Assembly: GCF_000494755.1 (NCBI RefSeq)
Contig: NC_022657.1
Span: 6,974,001-7,038,000, forward strand
Source of the DNA: Amorphoplanes friuliensis DSM 7358
GTDB lineage: Bacteria > Actinomycetota > Actinomycetes > Mycobacteriales > Micromonosporaceae
Length of the DNA stretch: 64,000 nucleotides
Direction of reading: 5' to 3'
Shown: one piece after another, positions 42,300 through 50,433 of the stretch
Numbering within the stretch: the stretch's first letter is position 1
Layout of the letters: each line of letters begins with the position of its first letter
The notes under the pieces: generated by a model
What the model was told of the DNA's origin: nothing
What the model saw: only the letters and a program-made list of their open reading frames with translations
Databases searched by the model: none
Translations under genes and position numbers: made by a program

Positions 42300-43004
42300 G
42301 AGGGCGAACCCCTCCTGGTCGGGGCCCGCGTCGGCGATCCGCTCGCCGTCCGGGCCCCACACACCGCTGCGGCCCACGCACGGGCCCGCCTCGCTCGGGC
42401 CGATGAGGTTGGCCAGAACCACGTACAGCCCGAAGTCCTTGGCCCGTACCGGATACACCTTGTCGAACGAGTCGTTGCCGGTGTCCAGCGCCGAGCTGGC
42501 AAGATAAACCGCGCAGCCGTCCGAGGCGGCCCGCTCGGCGATGTCGGGAAAGCGGTTGTCGTAGCAGGTGGCCAGCGAGAAACGGACGCCGTCGAGGGTG
42601 AAGCGCCCGTCGGCGGTGCCCGGGGTGAAGACCTCGGCCTCAAAGCCGTACAGATGCCTCTTGTCGTAACGGGTGAGCAGCGCACCGTCGGGGCCGATGA
42701 CCAGCGAGGTGATAGCCGGACCGCCCTTCGCCCCGGCCGTGAGCACCGGCCCGTTGACGACGGCCGCCGATCCTGCCGCGCGGCACGCCTCCCGGACCGG
42801 ATCGAGCCGAGCATCTCCCTCGGTGAGGCAAACGGCCGGGGTCGCGTCGATGACGGACGGTTCGTAGCCAGTGAGGGCCAGCTCGGGGAAGACCACCACT
42901 CGTGCATCCGCGGCACCGGCCCGGCGGATCAGGCCGGACACGGTTCGGACGTTGCCTTCGACGTCCCCGGCGACCGGGGCGAACTGCGCAGCCGCGACGA
43001 TCAT
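42285..43004 (-). CDS. Carbon-nitrogen hydrolase (nitrilase superfamily)
   Basis: A 239-residue protein with the complete catalytic triad of the superfamily: Glu41 in VVFPELALTGYE, Lys115 in RYDKRHLYGFE and Cys147 in LATCYDNRFPD. The size is that of a single-domain amidase. It probably hydrolyses an amide or carbamoyl compound in the cytosol; the substrate is not predictable. The ATG at 43004 precedes MIVAAAQFAP, the usual family start. It lies downstream of the PPTase/SnoaL operon on the same strand, 53 bases away, and may be read through from it. Confidence 0.93.
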   Translation of the reverse strand: MIVAAAQFAPVAGDVEGNVRTVSGLIRRAGAADARVVVFPELALTGYEPSVIDATPAVCLTEGDARLDPVREACRAAGSAAVVNGPVLTAGAKGGPAITSLVIGPDGALLTRYDKRHLYGFEAEVFTPGTADGRFTLDGVRFSLATCYDNRFPDIAERAASDGCAVYLASSALDTGNDSFDKVYPVRAKDFGLYVVLANLIGPSEAGPCVGRSGVWGPDGERIADAGPDQEGFALAEVG

Positions 43005-43057
43005 GTCCGCATCATCCCGCGCGCCCGCCGCGGGCGGAACCCGCACTCGGGCCTGCC

Positions 43058-43381
43058 CTAGGCGCGGATCGTCATGCGGGTCACGTGGTCGCCGTCGACC
43101 TGGAAGGTGAAGTGGCTGGGGCCGTTGAAGCCGTCACCGCCGACCGTCGCCGTGACGACGTACGCGTCGGCGGCGTGCGAGACCTCGGTGACCTCGAACG
43201 TGGAATGCGCGCCGATGTTCTCGGCGTCGCTCCACTGCTTGATCGCCTCGCGGCCGTGGAACTCGCGGCCCCAGTCGTCGACAACACCGTTCTCGGCGAA
43301 CGCCGACAGGAATGCAGCCGTGTCGCCGGCGTTGGTGGCGTCGAAGACAGCTTGGACCGGAGGGGGCAGGGACACGCTCAT
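43058..43381 (-). CDS. SnoaL-like/NTF2-fold protein
   Basis: A 107-residue protein of the NTF2-like superfamily: VQAVFDATNAGDTAAFLSAF helix, VVDDWGREFHGREAIKQW (the usual Trp/Asp pocket region), then strands ending in FTFQVDGDHVTRMTIRA, the standard nuclear-transport-factor-2-like ending. The start is the ATG at 43381, overlapping the upstream PPTase stop by four bases (ATGA). It is the last clearly coupled gene of a three-gene operon with an alpha/beta hydrolase and a phosphopantetheinyl transferase. Role unknown. Confidence 0.85.
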   Translation of the reverse strand: MSVSLPPPVQAVFDATNAGDTAAFLSAFAENGVVDDWGREFHGREAIKQWSDAENIGAHSTFEVTEVSHAADAYVVTATVGGDGFNGPSHFTFQVDGDHVTRMTIRA

Positions 43382-44016
43382 GCGGCACACGCTATCGCCG
43401 TCAGCACGATCCCGTCCTCGATCAGGAAACGTCCCGTCAGCGTCTCGAACGGCCCGTCCACCAGGATCCTCGCCGTGAACGTCGACGCGGCCGGGTCGAA
43501 CGTCAGAGCCGCTTCCTCAAAACCGAGCCACCTGCCGGTCCGCGGCGACCACACCTTGTACACCGACTCCTTGGCGCTGAAGAGCAACCGTTCCCACTGC
43601 ACGCCAGGGTCGGACTCGGCGAGCGAGGCGAGGTGCGCGCGTTCCTCCTCGGACGACACCAGATCGAGGACACCCTCGGGGAGCGGGCCGTCGACCTCCG
43701 CGTCGATGCCCACGCCTGAGCATGCGGTCGTGCGGGCCACCGCCGCCGCCCGGTATCCCGCGCAGTGCGTCATGCTCCCGACGATGCCGGACGGCCACAC
43801 CGGCGCGCCGCGGACACCCGGCAGGATCGGTGCGGGCGGCACGTCCAGCGAGGCCAGGGCGAGGCGGGCGCAGTGCCGCACCGTGGTGAACTCCTGCCGG
43901 CGTTTCGGGACGGCGGTCGTGACGAGCGCGGCCTCCTCGGCGAACAGCACGGCTTCCGGCGGGTCGGTCCTCGAGGACACCACTTTCACCGCCGCCGGAA
44001 GGATGCGGTCAATCAT
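43378..44016 (-). CDS. 4'-phosphopantetheinyl transferase, EntD/PptT type
   Basis: A 212-residue protein with the three conserved PPTase motifs: GSMTHCAGYRAAAV, the Mg2+-binding GVGIDAEVDGP and FSAKESVYKVW. The enzyme transfers the phosphopantetheine arm of CoA to Ser of acyl, aryl or peptidyl carrier proteins. The layout matches the EntD/PptT group that serves siderophore and polyketide/nonribosomal systems. No such cluster lies in this window, so it probably acts on carrier proteins encoded elsewhere. The ATG at 44016 overlaps the stop of the alpha/beta hydrolase gene by eight bases. Confidence 0.93.
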   Translation of the reverse strand: MIDRILPAAVKVVSSRTDPPEAVLFAEEAALVTTAVPKRRQEFTTVRHCARLALASLDVPPAPILPGVRGAPVWPSGIVGSMTHCAGYRAAAVARTTACSGVGIDAEVDGPLPEGVLDLVSSEEERAHLASLAESDPGVQWERLLFSAKESVYKVWSPRTGRWLGFEEAALTFDPAASTFTARILVDGPFETLTGRFLIEDGIVLTAIACAA

Positions 44017-44815
44017 GGAGAAAGGCCAGCAGGGCGCTGTTCACCGCGTCCGGCTGCTCCAGATAGCCGTAGTGGCCGGCGTCCGCGATCTCCGCGTACC
44101 GCGCGCCGGGGATCGCCGCCGCCAGTTCGCGGCCGCGGACGGCCGGGGCGATCAGGTCGTCGGCGAACGACATCACCAGGGTGGGGACGGTGATGGTCCG
44201 GTACGCCGCGCGGCGGTCGGTGTCCACGGTGACGCCGAGCTGCGCCCGATGGCCGGCGTCGGTCCAGTCCGTCGGCGACATCTCCAGGATGTCGAGCCAG
44301 TCCTGCGCGGTCACCGGGTCCTCGAGCGTACGCGGGGAGAGGTTCTGCAGCGCACGAGTGACCGCGTCGTACTCCGGTGGCAGCACAACACCGGCGGCGA
44401 CCAGGGCACGTTCGGCGGCGGCGAGTGTCGCGGACACCGCGTCGGGGCGCGCCCGGCCCGCCATCAGCACGGCCCGGTACACCAGGTCGGGGCGCGTGAC
44501 CAGCAGCTCCTGCACCACGTAGGCGCCCATCGACGTACCGATGAGCCGGCAGGGACCACCCACGACCTGCTCGATCACCGCGACGGTGTCACCGACGAGG
44601 TCCGCGATCGACAGGCCGGGCACGGCCGGCCCGCTCTTGCCCACGCCCCGGTTGTCCAGGGTGATCGCGCGGTATCCGGCGGCGACCAGCGCCGGCACCT
44701 GGTGCAGCCACCAGGTGCGGCCGCGCGCCGCCGTTCCGGGGATCAGGAGGACAGGCGCGCCCCGCCCGGACTCCTCGTAGTGCAGGGTGATGTCACCGAC
44801 ACCGATCGCAGGCAT
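44009..44815 (-). CDS. Alpha/beta-fold hydrolase
   Basis: A 268-residue hydrolase of the classical fold: oxyanion region LLIPGTAARG, LDNRGVGKSG, nucleophile elbow IGTSMGAYVVQEL (Ser in GTSMG), acid in SFADDLIAP and catalytic His in IADAGHYGYLE. It begins MPAIGVGDITLHY, and the ATG at 44815 is chosen because that start is typical. It resembles proteins annotated as 3-oxoadipate enol-lactonase-like or lactone/ester hydrolases. It is the first gene of the operon with the PPTase; a thioesterase-like role in the same pathway is possible but unsupported. Confidence 0.9.
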   Translation of the reverse strand: MPAIGVGDITLHYEESGRGAPVLLIPGTAARGRTWWLHQVPALVAAGYRAITLDNRGVGKSGPAVPGLSIADLVGDTVAVIEQVVGGPCRLIGTSMGAYVVQELLVTRPDLVYRAVLMAGRARPDAVSATLAAAERALVAAGVVLPPEYDAVTRALQNLSPRTLEDPVTAQDWLDILEMSPTDWTDAGHRAQLGVTVDTDRRAAYRTITVPTLVMSFADDLIAPAVRGRELAAAIPGARYAEIADAGHYGYLEQPDAVNSALLAFLHD

Positions 44816-44858
44816 GATCGTGAGGCTAGCCGACCGCCGGAAAGGCCATACTGTCCCG

Positions 44859-45770
44859 ATGCGACCGGAGATCCGAGCGATGGTCACCGGCTTGCCGCGT
44901 GAGCCCGGCGTCTACCGTTTCCGCGACGAGCGGGGGCGTGTCCTCTACGTCGGGCGGGCCACCGAGCTGCGCAGCCGTGTCGGTTCCTACTGGGGTGAGC
45001 TGCACGGCCGGCGGCATCTGCGGCGCATGGTCGCGGCGGTGGTCCGGATCGAGGCGGTGACCTGCGCGTCCGTTCACGAGGCGGCGTGGCTGGAACGCAA
45101 CCTGCTCGAGGAGTCGCTCCCCCGGTGGAACAGGACGCGCGGCGGGCAGGAGGTCCCCGCGTACCTGCGGCTGGATGGGCGACCGGCGACACCCGGGCTG
45201 CGCCTCACTCACGATGCGGGGCAGGCGGTCGCGGGGGTTCGGGTTTTCGGGCCCTATCTCGGTGGGGCGCGGGCGCGGCTCGCGGTCGGCGCACTGCACC
45301 GGCTGCACCCGCTGGCCTACGCCACGACCGCCCTGACGGGTGCGGAGCGTGACCTGGCCGCACAACGCGGAGTGACCGCGGCCGACCGGGAAGAACTCGT
45401 GGCGGCGCTCGTGGCGGTCCTTCAGCGTGATCCGGTCGCGGTCGCGGCCGCCCGGCACAAGCTCGAGACGGTACGCGACAGAGCAGCCGGATCCCTCGCC
45501 TTCGAACTCGCCGGCCGGGTCCAGGAGGAGCTGGCCGCCCTGGCCTGGATCACGGCTCCGCAGCAGGTCACGACGCTGGAGCCGGGCGACTACGCCGTGC
45601 AGGGGTGGTCCGACGGATGGCTGGTGTCGTTCGCCGTGCGCGACGGCCGGGTCCGGTCGTGGAGCCAGCGCCGCAGCGCGCAGCCCCGCCCGGCGCTGCC
45701 GGAGGCCTGGGCCGGGTTCGCCCAGCGTAATGCCGAGCTGGCCGCGACCCTGGCTAGGCTTTCGGCGTGA
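44859..45770 (+). CDS. GIY-YIG nuclease-domain protein (UvrC N-terminal-like)
   Basis: A 303-residue protein whose N-terminal ~95 residues are a GIY-YIG domain: EPGVYRFRDERGRVLYVGRA, with the conserved Arg in TELRSRVGSYW and Glu in EAAWLERNLLEE. The next region resembles the central part of UvrC (PGLRLTH, VFGPYLGG), but the UvrC RNase H-like and HhH domains are missing, so it is not the excision-repair UvrC itself. It may be a DNA-repair or junction nuclease. It overlaps the following acetyltransferase gene by four bases (GTGA), heading a five-gene plus-strand run. Confidence 0.87.
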   Translation: MRPEIRAMVTGLPREPGVYRFRDERGRVLYVGRATELRSRVGSYWGELHGRRHLRRMVAAVVRIEAVTCASVHEAAWLERNLLEESLPRWNRTRGGQEVPAYLRLDGRPATPGLRLTHDAGQAVAGVRVFGPYLGGARARLAVGALHRLHPLAYATTALTGAERDLAAQRGVTAADREELVAALVAVLQRDPVAVAAARHKLETVRDRAAGSLAFELAGRVQEELAALAWITAPQQVTTLEPGDYAVQGWSDGWLVSFAVRDGRVRSWSQRRSAQPRPALPEAWAGFAQRNAELAATLARLSA

Positions 45771-46195
45771 CGATCGTCTACGCCTGGCGGGCCGGCTTCG
45801 ACAGCGGTGCCCTCGACGCCCTGCACGCGGTGGGTTTCGGTCATGCCCCCGGGGGAATCGACTGGCTGTCACGCGTCGAGAAGCACAGCCTCGGCTGGGT
45901 CTGCGCCCACCGCCGCGACACGCTGGTCGGTTTTGTCAACGTCGCCTGGGACGGTGGCACCCACGCCTTCCTGCTCGACACGGTCGTCGCGCCGGACGTC
46001 CGCGGGCAGGGTGTCGGCACCCGGCTGGTGCAGGCCGCGGCCGACGGCGCCCGCGCCGCGGGGTGCGGCTGGCTGCACGTCGACTACGAGCCTCACCTGA
46101 CCGCGTTCTATCAGGAGGCCTGCGGTTTTGCACCGACCGCCGCCGGCCTCGTCGCACTGGAGAAAGGTAGGGATAAACATGCCACTGACCGGTGA
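45767..46195 (+). CDS. GNAT-family N-acetyltransferase
   Basis: A 142-residue acetyltransferase with the acetyl-CoA-binding motif [19 protein letters not shown] (R/Q-x-x-G-x-G/A) and a C-terminal strand ending [10 protein letters not shown], the standard GNAT end. The GTG start overlaps the nuclease gene by four bases. Its 3' end overlaps the first deazaflavin reductase gene by 17 bases, so all are translated from one mRNA. The substrate is unknown. Confidence 0.9.
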   Translation: MTIVYAWRAGFDSGALDALHAVGFGHAPGGIDWLSRVEKHSLGWVCAHRRDTLVGFVNVAWDGGTHAFLLDTVVAPDVRGQGVGTRLVQAAADGARAAGCGWLHVDYEPHLTAFYQEACGFAPTAAGLVALEKGRDKHATDR

Positions 46196-46619
46196 ATACG
46201 CGCCGAGCACGTCGGACTGGGCCCGTGAGCAGGCGGAGCAGTTCGAGGCCACCTCCGGCTCCGAGGCCAACGAGCTGCGCGGCAAGCCGATCATCGTGCT
46301 GACCTCGATCGGCGCGAAGAGCGGCAAGCTCCGCAAGACGCCGCTGATGCGGGTCGAGCACAACGGCGAGTACGCCGTGGTGGCCTCGCTGGGCGGCGCG
46401 CCGAAGCACCCCGTCTGGTACTGGAACCTGGTCAAGAACCCGCACGTCGAGCTGCAGGACGGCGACGTGAAGCGTGACTACGTCGCCCGCGAGGTGCAGG
46501 GTGAGGAGCGCGAGCAGTGGTGGGCGCGCGCCGTCGAGGCCTGGCCGCCGTACGAGGACTACCAGACCAAGACCGAACGCGTCATCCCGATCTTCGTCCT
46601 GACCGCGACCGACGCCTGA
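46179..46619 (+). CDS. Deazaflavin (F420)-dependent nitroreductase-family protein, copy 1
   Basis: A 146-residue protein of the Ddn family: [24 protein letters not shown] (F420-phosphate-binding segment), [13 protein letters not shown] and a C-terminal VIPIFVLT strand. The family uses reduced F420 to reduce quinones or nitro-compounds at the membrane or cytosol. The ATG at 46179 lies inside the end of the acetyltransferase gene after AGGGA. A closely similar second copy follows 11 bases after its stop. Confidence 0.93.
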   Translation: MPLTGEYAPSTSDWAREQAEQFEATSGSEANELRGKPIIVLTSIGAKSGKLRKTPLMRVEHNGEYAVVASLGGAPKHPVWYWNLVKNPHVELQDGDVKRDYVAREVQGEEREQWWARAVEAWPPYEDYQTKTERVIPIFVLTATDA

Positions 46620-46630
46620 GGAGTTCTTCC

Positions 46631-47068
46631 ATGCCGCTGTCCGGCGAGTACGCCCCGAGCACGTCGGGCTGGGCCCGCAAGCAGGCCGAGACGTACGAGG
46701 CGACGAACGGTGAGCGGGCCGGTGACATCCAGGGCCGCCCGGTTGTCGTCCTGACCTCGATCGGCGCCCGCACGGGCCTGTTGCGCAAGACGGCGCTGAT
46801 GCGTGTCGAGCACAACGGCGATTACGCCGTGGTCGGCTCGCTGGGCGGCGGCCCGAAGAACCCGGTCTGGGTCTACAACCTGCGCCGGAACCCCGAGGTC
46901 GAGCTGCAGGACGGCGACCGCAAGCGTGACTACGTGGCACGTGAGGTGTCCGGCGACGAGCGGGCGGTGTGGTGGGAACGCTCGGTCGAGGCGTTCCCCA
47001 CCTACGCGGGTTACGCGAAGAAGACCGACCGCCTGATCCCGGTGTTCGTCCTGGAGCCGCGCGAGTGA
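46631..47068 (+). CDS. Deazaflavin (F420)-dependent nitroreductase-family protein, copy 2
   Basis: A 145-residue tandem paralogue of the preceding gene, colinear throughout (both start [14 protein letters not shown] and contain [22 protein letters not shown] and VELQDGD). The most visible differences are in the middle loop ([11 protein letters not shown] against [10 protein letters not shown]) and the aromatic pocket (VYNL against YWNL), which may change substrate preference. Its stop overlaps the GTG of the macro-domain gene by four bases. Confidence 0.92.
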   Translation: MPLSGEYAPSTSGWARKQAETYEATNGERAGDIQGRPVVVLTSIGARTGLLRKTALMRVEHNGDYAVVGSLGGGPKNPVWVYNLRRNPEVELQDGDRKRDYVAREVSGDERAVWWERSVEAFPTYAGYAKKTDRLIPVFVLEPRE

Positions 47069-47538
47069 CACCGTTGCAGTTCCGGCGGGGTGACGCGACG
47101 AGCCCGCAGGCCAAGGGCCCCAAGGTGATCGCGCACATCTGCAACGACCTCGGCGGCTGGGGCAAGGGTTTTGTGCTCGCGGTGTCCCGCCGCTGGCCGG
47201 AGCCCGAGCGCGACTACCGCCAGTGGCACCGCGAGCGCTCGAAGAACGATTTTCGCCTCGGCGCCGTGCGGCTGATCCAGGTCCGCCCGGACACCTGGGT
47301 GGCCAACATGATCGGCCAGCACGGCATGAAACACGGCAGCTCCGGCCCGCCGATCCGTTACGACGCCGTCGAGAAGTGCCTGACGACGCTGGGCGAGCAG
47401 GCCGCCGGGCTGGAGGCGAGTGTCCACATGCCACGGATCGGCTGCGGCCTCGCCGGCGGCAAGTGGGAGCGCATCGAGCCGCTGGTGCAGTCGGCCCTGT
47501 CAGACCGCGGCATCCCGGTCACCGTCTACGACCACTAG
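47065..47538 (+). CDS. Macro-domain protein (ADP-ribose-binding/processing)
   Basis: A 157-residue single macro domain: [37 protein letters not shown] and [15 protein letters not shown] are the strand/loop elements that line the ADP-ribose pocket. The GCNDLG-like NDxGGxGKG pattern groups it with Poa1p/ALC1-like macro domains that hydrolyse ADP-ribose-1''-phosphate or remove ADP-ribose from proteins. It is co-translated with two F420-dependent reductases (GTGA overlap). Its TAG stop shares one CTAG with the stop of the convergent ABC ATPase gene. Confidence 0.9.
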   Translation: MTPLQFRRGDATSPQAKGPKVIAHICNDLGGWGKGFVLAVSRRWPEPERDYRQWHRERSKNDFRLGAVRLIQVRPDTWVANMIGQHGMKHGSSGPPIRYDAVEKCLTTLGEQAAGLEASVHMPRIGCGLAGGKWERIEPLVQSALSDRGIPVTVYDH

Positions 47539-48341
47539 CGGACCAGGCGGCCCGCGCGGGCGGTGCGGGCGGCCGGGACGACCAGGGGTGTGTTCGTCTG
47601 GGGGTCGGGGATGACCTCGCAGACCAGGCCGTAGACGTCCTCGACCAGCTCGGCGGTGATGATCTCGCTCGGGTTGCCCTCCGCGACGATCCGGCCGGAC
47701 TTCATGGCGATCAGGTGGGTCGCGTAGCGGCAGGCCTGGTTGAGGTCGTGGAGCACCGCAACCAGCGTGCGGCCCTCCTCGTTGAGGTCGGCGCAGAGGT
47801 CCAGCAGGTCGATCTGGTAGGCGATGTCCAGGTAGGTCGTGGGTTCGTCCAGCAGCAGGATGTTCGTCTGCTGGGCCAGTGCCATCGCCATCCAGACGCG
47901 CTGGCGCTGGCCGCCGGAGAGTTCGTCGACCGCGCGGTCGGCCAGGGCGGTCACGGCGGTTGCCTCCATGGCCGCGGCGACCTGGTTCTCGTCCTCCGGC
48001 GTCCACTGGCGCAGGAGTTTCTGGTGGGGGTACCGCCCCCGGGCCACGAGGTCGGCGACCGAGATGCCCTCGGGTGCCGTCGCGGTCTGGGGCAGCAGCC
48101 CGAGGCGCCGGGCGACCTCCTTGGCCCGGTACGAGTTGATCGCCGCACCGTCGAGCACCACCGAGCCGGCCTTGGGTGCCAGCAGACCGGACAGGGCCCG
48201 CAGCAGTGTCGACTTGCCGCACGCGTTCGGCCCGACGATCACCGTGAACGAGCCGTCGGGGATGGTCACGTCGAGAGCCGAGGTGATCACCCGGTTGTCG
48301 TACGCGAGGGTCAGGTCCGAGCCGGACAGCCGCGAGGTCAT
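47535..48341 (-). CDS. Iron-siderophore ABC transporter ATP-binding protein (FecE/FepC-like)
   Basis: A 268-residue ABC ATPase: Walker A VGPNACGKSTLLRAL, Q-loop LPQTATAP, signature ELSGGQRQRVWMA, Walker B NILLLDEPTTYLDI, and the switch His in AVLHDLNQACRY. The DIAYQIDLLDL segment after Walker B is typical of iron-siderophore importers. The ATG at 48341 overlaps the permease stop by one base (TGATG). It energises import by the two FecCD-type permeases upstream in the operon. Confidence 0.95.
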   Translation of the reverse strand: MTSRLSGSDLTLAYDNRVITSALDVTIPDGSFTVIVGPNACGKSTLLRALSGLLAPKAGSVVLDGAAINSYRAKEVARRLGLLPQTATAPEGISVADLVARGRYPHQKLLRQWTPEDENQVAAAMEATAVTALADRAVDELSGGQRQRVWMAMALAQQTNILLLDEPTTYLDIAYQIDLLDLCADLNEEGRTLVAVLHDLNQACRYATHLIAMKSGRIVAEGNPSEIITAELVEDVYGLVCEVIPDPQTNTPLVVPAARTARAGRLVR

Positions 48342-49372
48342 CAGCTTCCCTTTCGCCATTGGAGGCTGAGCAGCCAGGCCAGGTAGACCCCGCCGACCGC
48401 ACCGGTCACCACTCCGACGGGCAGCTGGGCGGGGGCCAGCAGCCGTTGCGCGACGTAGTCGCTGAGCACCATCAGCAGTGCTCCGGTGATGGCCGTCGGC
48501 AGCAGTTGCAGGGCCGGCGAGCCGGTGAGGCGGCGGGTGATCTGCGGTGCGGCCAGCGCCACGAACGCCACCGGGCCGGTCGCGGCGGTCGCCACCGCAC
48601 ACACCGCCACGGCGAGGATCACGAGCAACAACCGGGACCTGTTCACGCGTACGCCCAGGGACTGCGCCGACTCGTCACCCATCTCCAGCATCTGCAGACG
48701 GCGGCTGAGCAGGAGCAGCAGCGGCGCCAGGATCAGCAGGGCCAGCCCGAGCAGCCGGACGTACTCCCAGGTGCGGCCGTTCAGGGTGCCCACCAGCCAG
48801 ATCGCGGCGGCCTGGGCGGCGTCGAGACGGGCCCGGCTGATGAGGTAGCTGTTGACGGCGACCAGCATCGCGCTGATGCCGATGCCCACGAGCACGATGC
48901 GGCGGACGGCACCCCCGCCGATCGAAGCCAGCCCGTACACGATCAGTGCGGTGAGGATGCCGGCCACGATGGCCGCGCCGGCGGCACCGGCCGGACCCGC
49001 GCCGAAGACGACGATCGCGAGGACCGCGCCGGTGGCCGAGCCGGTGGTGAAGCCGACGATGTCGGGGCTGCCGAGCGGGTTGCGCGACAGGCTCTGGAAG
49101 ACCGCGCCGGACAGGGCCAGGGCCGCACCGGCGAGCAGGCCGAGGGTGACACGGGGCAGACGCAGGTCGAGCAGGATGAAGCGGTCGGCCCGGCGCCCGC
49201 CACCGTTGAGGATCTCGATGATGTCGGCGATCGGCAGGCGGGTGCCGGCCGCGACGACCGTGAGCGTGACGACGGCGGCGGTCGCCAGCAGCAACGCGCC
49301 GCTGACCCAGATGGTGCGCAGGTCCAGGCGCAGGGCGAGGCCGGCGCCGCGGACGGTGATCCGGCGGCTCAC
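48341..49372 (-). CDS. Iron-siderophore ABC permease (FecCD family), second subunit
   Basis: A 343-residue membrane protein of the BtuC/FecCD family with about nine to ten membrane segments and the family motifs LRLPRVTLGLLAGAALALSG, RNPLGSPDIVGFTTG, and the EAA-like region ALAAPQITRRLTGS that contacts the ATPase. The GTG at 49372 overlaps the preceding permease stop by four bases. It should form a heterodimeric channel with the other permease. Confidence 0.94.
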   Translation of the reverse strand: MSRRITVRGAGLALRLDLRTIWVSGALLLATAAVVTLTVVAAGTRLPIADIIEILNGGGRRADRFILLDLRLPRVTLGLLAGAALALSGAVFQSLSRNPLGSPDIVGFTTGSATGAVLAIVVFGAGPAGAAGAAIVAGILTALIVYGLASIGGGAVRRIVLVGIGISAMLVAVNSYLISRARLDAAQAAAIWLVGTLNGRTWEYVRLLGLALLILAPLLLLLSRRLQMLEMGDESAQSLGVRVNRSRLLLVILAVAVCAVATAATGPVAFVALAAPQITRRLTGSPALQLLPTAITGALLMVLSDYVAQRLLAPAQLPVGVVTGAVGGVYLAWLLSLQWRKGS

Positions 49373-50433
49373 AGCGGCACGATCCGGCGGCGCAGGATCA
49401 CGGCGAGGAAGACCGGGGCACCGATGAACGCGGTGACGAGTCCGGCCTGCACTTCACCGGGGCGCGCGAGGACCCGTCCGGCGATGTCCGCGATCAGCAG
49501 CAGTGTCGGCGCGAAGACCAGGGAGTACGGCAGCAGCCAGCGCTGGTCCGGTCCGACGAGCATCCGGGCGATGTGGGGAACGGCGAGCCCGACAAACGCG
49601 ATCGGCCCGACGGCGGCGGTGGCGGCGCCGCAGAGCAGCGTGATCGCGATCGCCGACAGGACCCGCGTGCGGTTCAGGTTGGCGCCCAGGGCCCGGGCGG
49701 TGTCCTCGCCGAGCGCGATGACGTTGAGCGACGGCCCGAGTCCGAGGGCGAGCACCGTGCCGATCACGATGAACGGCAGCACACCCCAGAGGACGTCCAG
49801 ATCACGGCCGGAGAGTGCGCCGACCGTCCAGAGCCGGTAGCGGTCGAAGGTGGTGACGTCGAGCAGCGCGACCGCGTTGGTGACCGCCAGCAGGGCAGCG
49901 CCGACGGCCGCACCGGCCAGCGCCAGCCGCTCGGGTGACGCACCGGACCGGCCGCGGGTGCCGAGCAGGTAGACGACCACGAACGCACCGGCGGCACCGG
50001 CGAAGGCGAACCAGATGTAGCCGGTCAGCGAGCCGACACCGAGCACCCGGATCGCGAGGACGACGGCCGTGGCCGCGCCCGCGTTGATGCCGAGGATGCC
50101 CGGGTCGGCGAGGGGGTTGCGGGTCAGCGCCTGCATCAGCGCGCCCGCCAGGCCGAGCGCAACACCGGCCGCCAGACCGATCAGCGTCCGCGGGACCCGC
50201 AGGTCGAGGATGATGCGGACGTCCTCGGTGGTCGAACCCCGGGAGAAGAGCGCGTCCCAGACCGTGCCGAGCGGGATCGACTTGGTGCCGACCGCGAGGC
50301 TGACCACGGAGACCACGATCAGCCCGGCGAGCGCGAGCACCAGCCCGAGCCCACGCGCGGTGAGACCGCCGCGGGCGCGGGTTCGCGCATCCGCGGAGGT
50401 GTACCCGGCCCGCTCGGCCGCGGTCGTGGTCAC
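49369..50433 (-). CDS. Iron-siderophore ABC permease (FecCD family), first subunit
   Basis: A 354-residue FecCD permease: LRVPRTLIGLAAGVALGLAGALMQ, RNPLADPGILGINAGAATAV, and GLAVPHIARMLVGPDQRW, with about ten membrane segments after a ~35-residue polar N-terminus. The start is the GTG at 50433, overlapping the binding-protein stop by four bases. A longer frame exists upstream but lies inside the binding-protein gene and is a shadow. Confidence 0.94.
   Translation of the reverse strand: MTTTAAERAGYTSADARTRARGGLTARGLGLVLALAGLIVVSVVSLAVGTKSIPLGTVWDALFSRGSTTEDVRIILDLRVPRTLIGLAAGVALGLAGALMQALTRNPLADPGILGINAGAATAVVLAIRVLGVGSLTGYIWFAFAGAAGAFVVVYLLGTRGRSGASPERLALAGAAVGAALLAVTNAVALLDVTTFDRYRLWTVGALSGRDLDVLWGVLPFIVIGTVLALGLGPSLNVIALGEDTARALGANLNRTRVLSAIAITLLCGAATAAVGPIAFVGLAVPHIARMLVGPDQRWLLPYSLVFAPTLLLIADIAGRVLARPGEVQAGLVTAFIGAPVFLAVILRRRIVPL

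Noticed and set aside
44859-45770. Housekeeping UvrC
   Set aside because: The protein is about half the usual length and lacks the RNase H-like endonuclease and helix-hairpin-helix domains.
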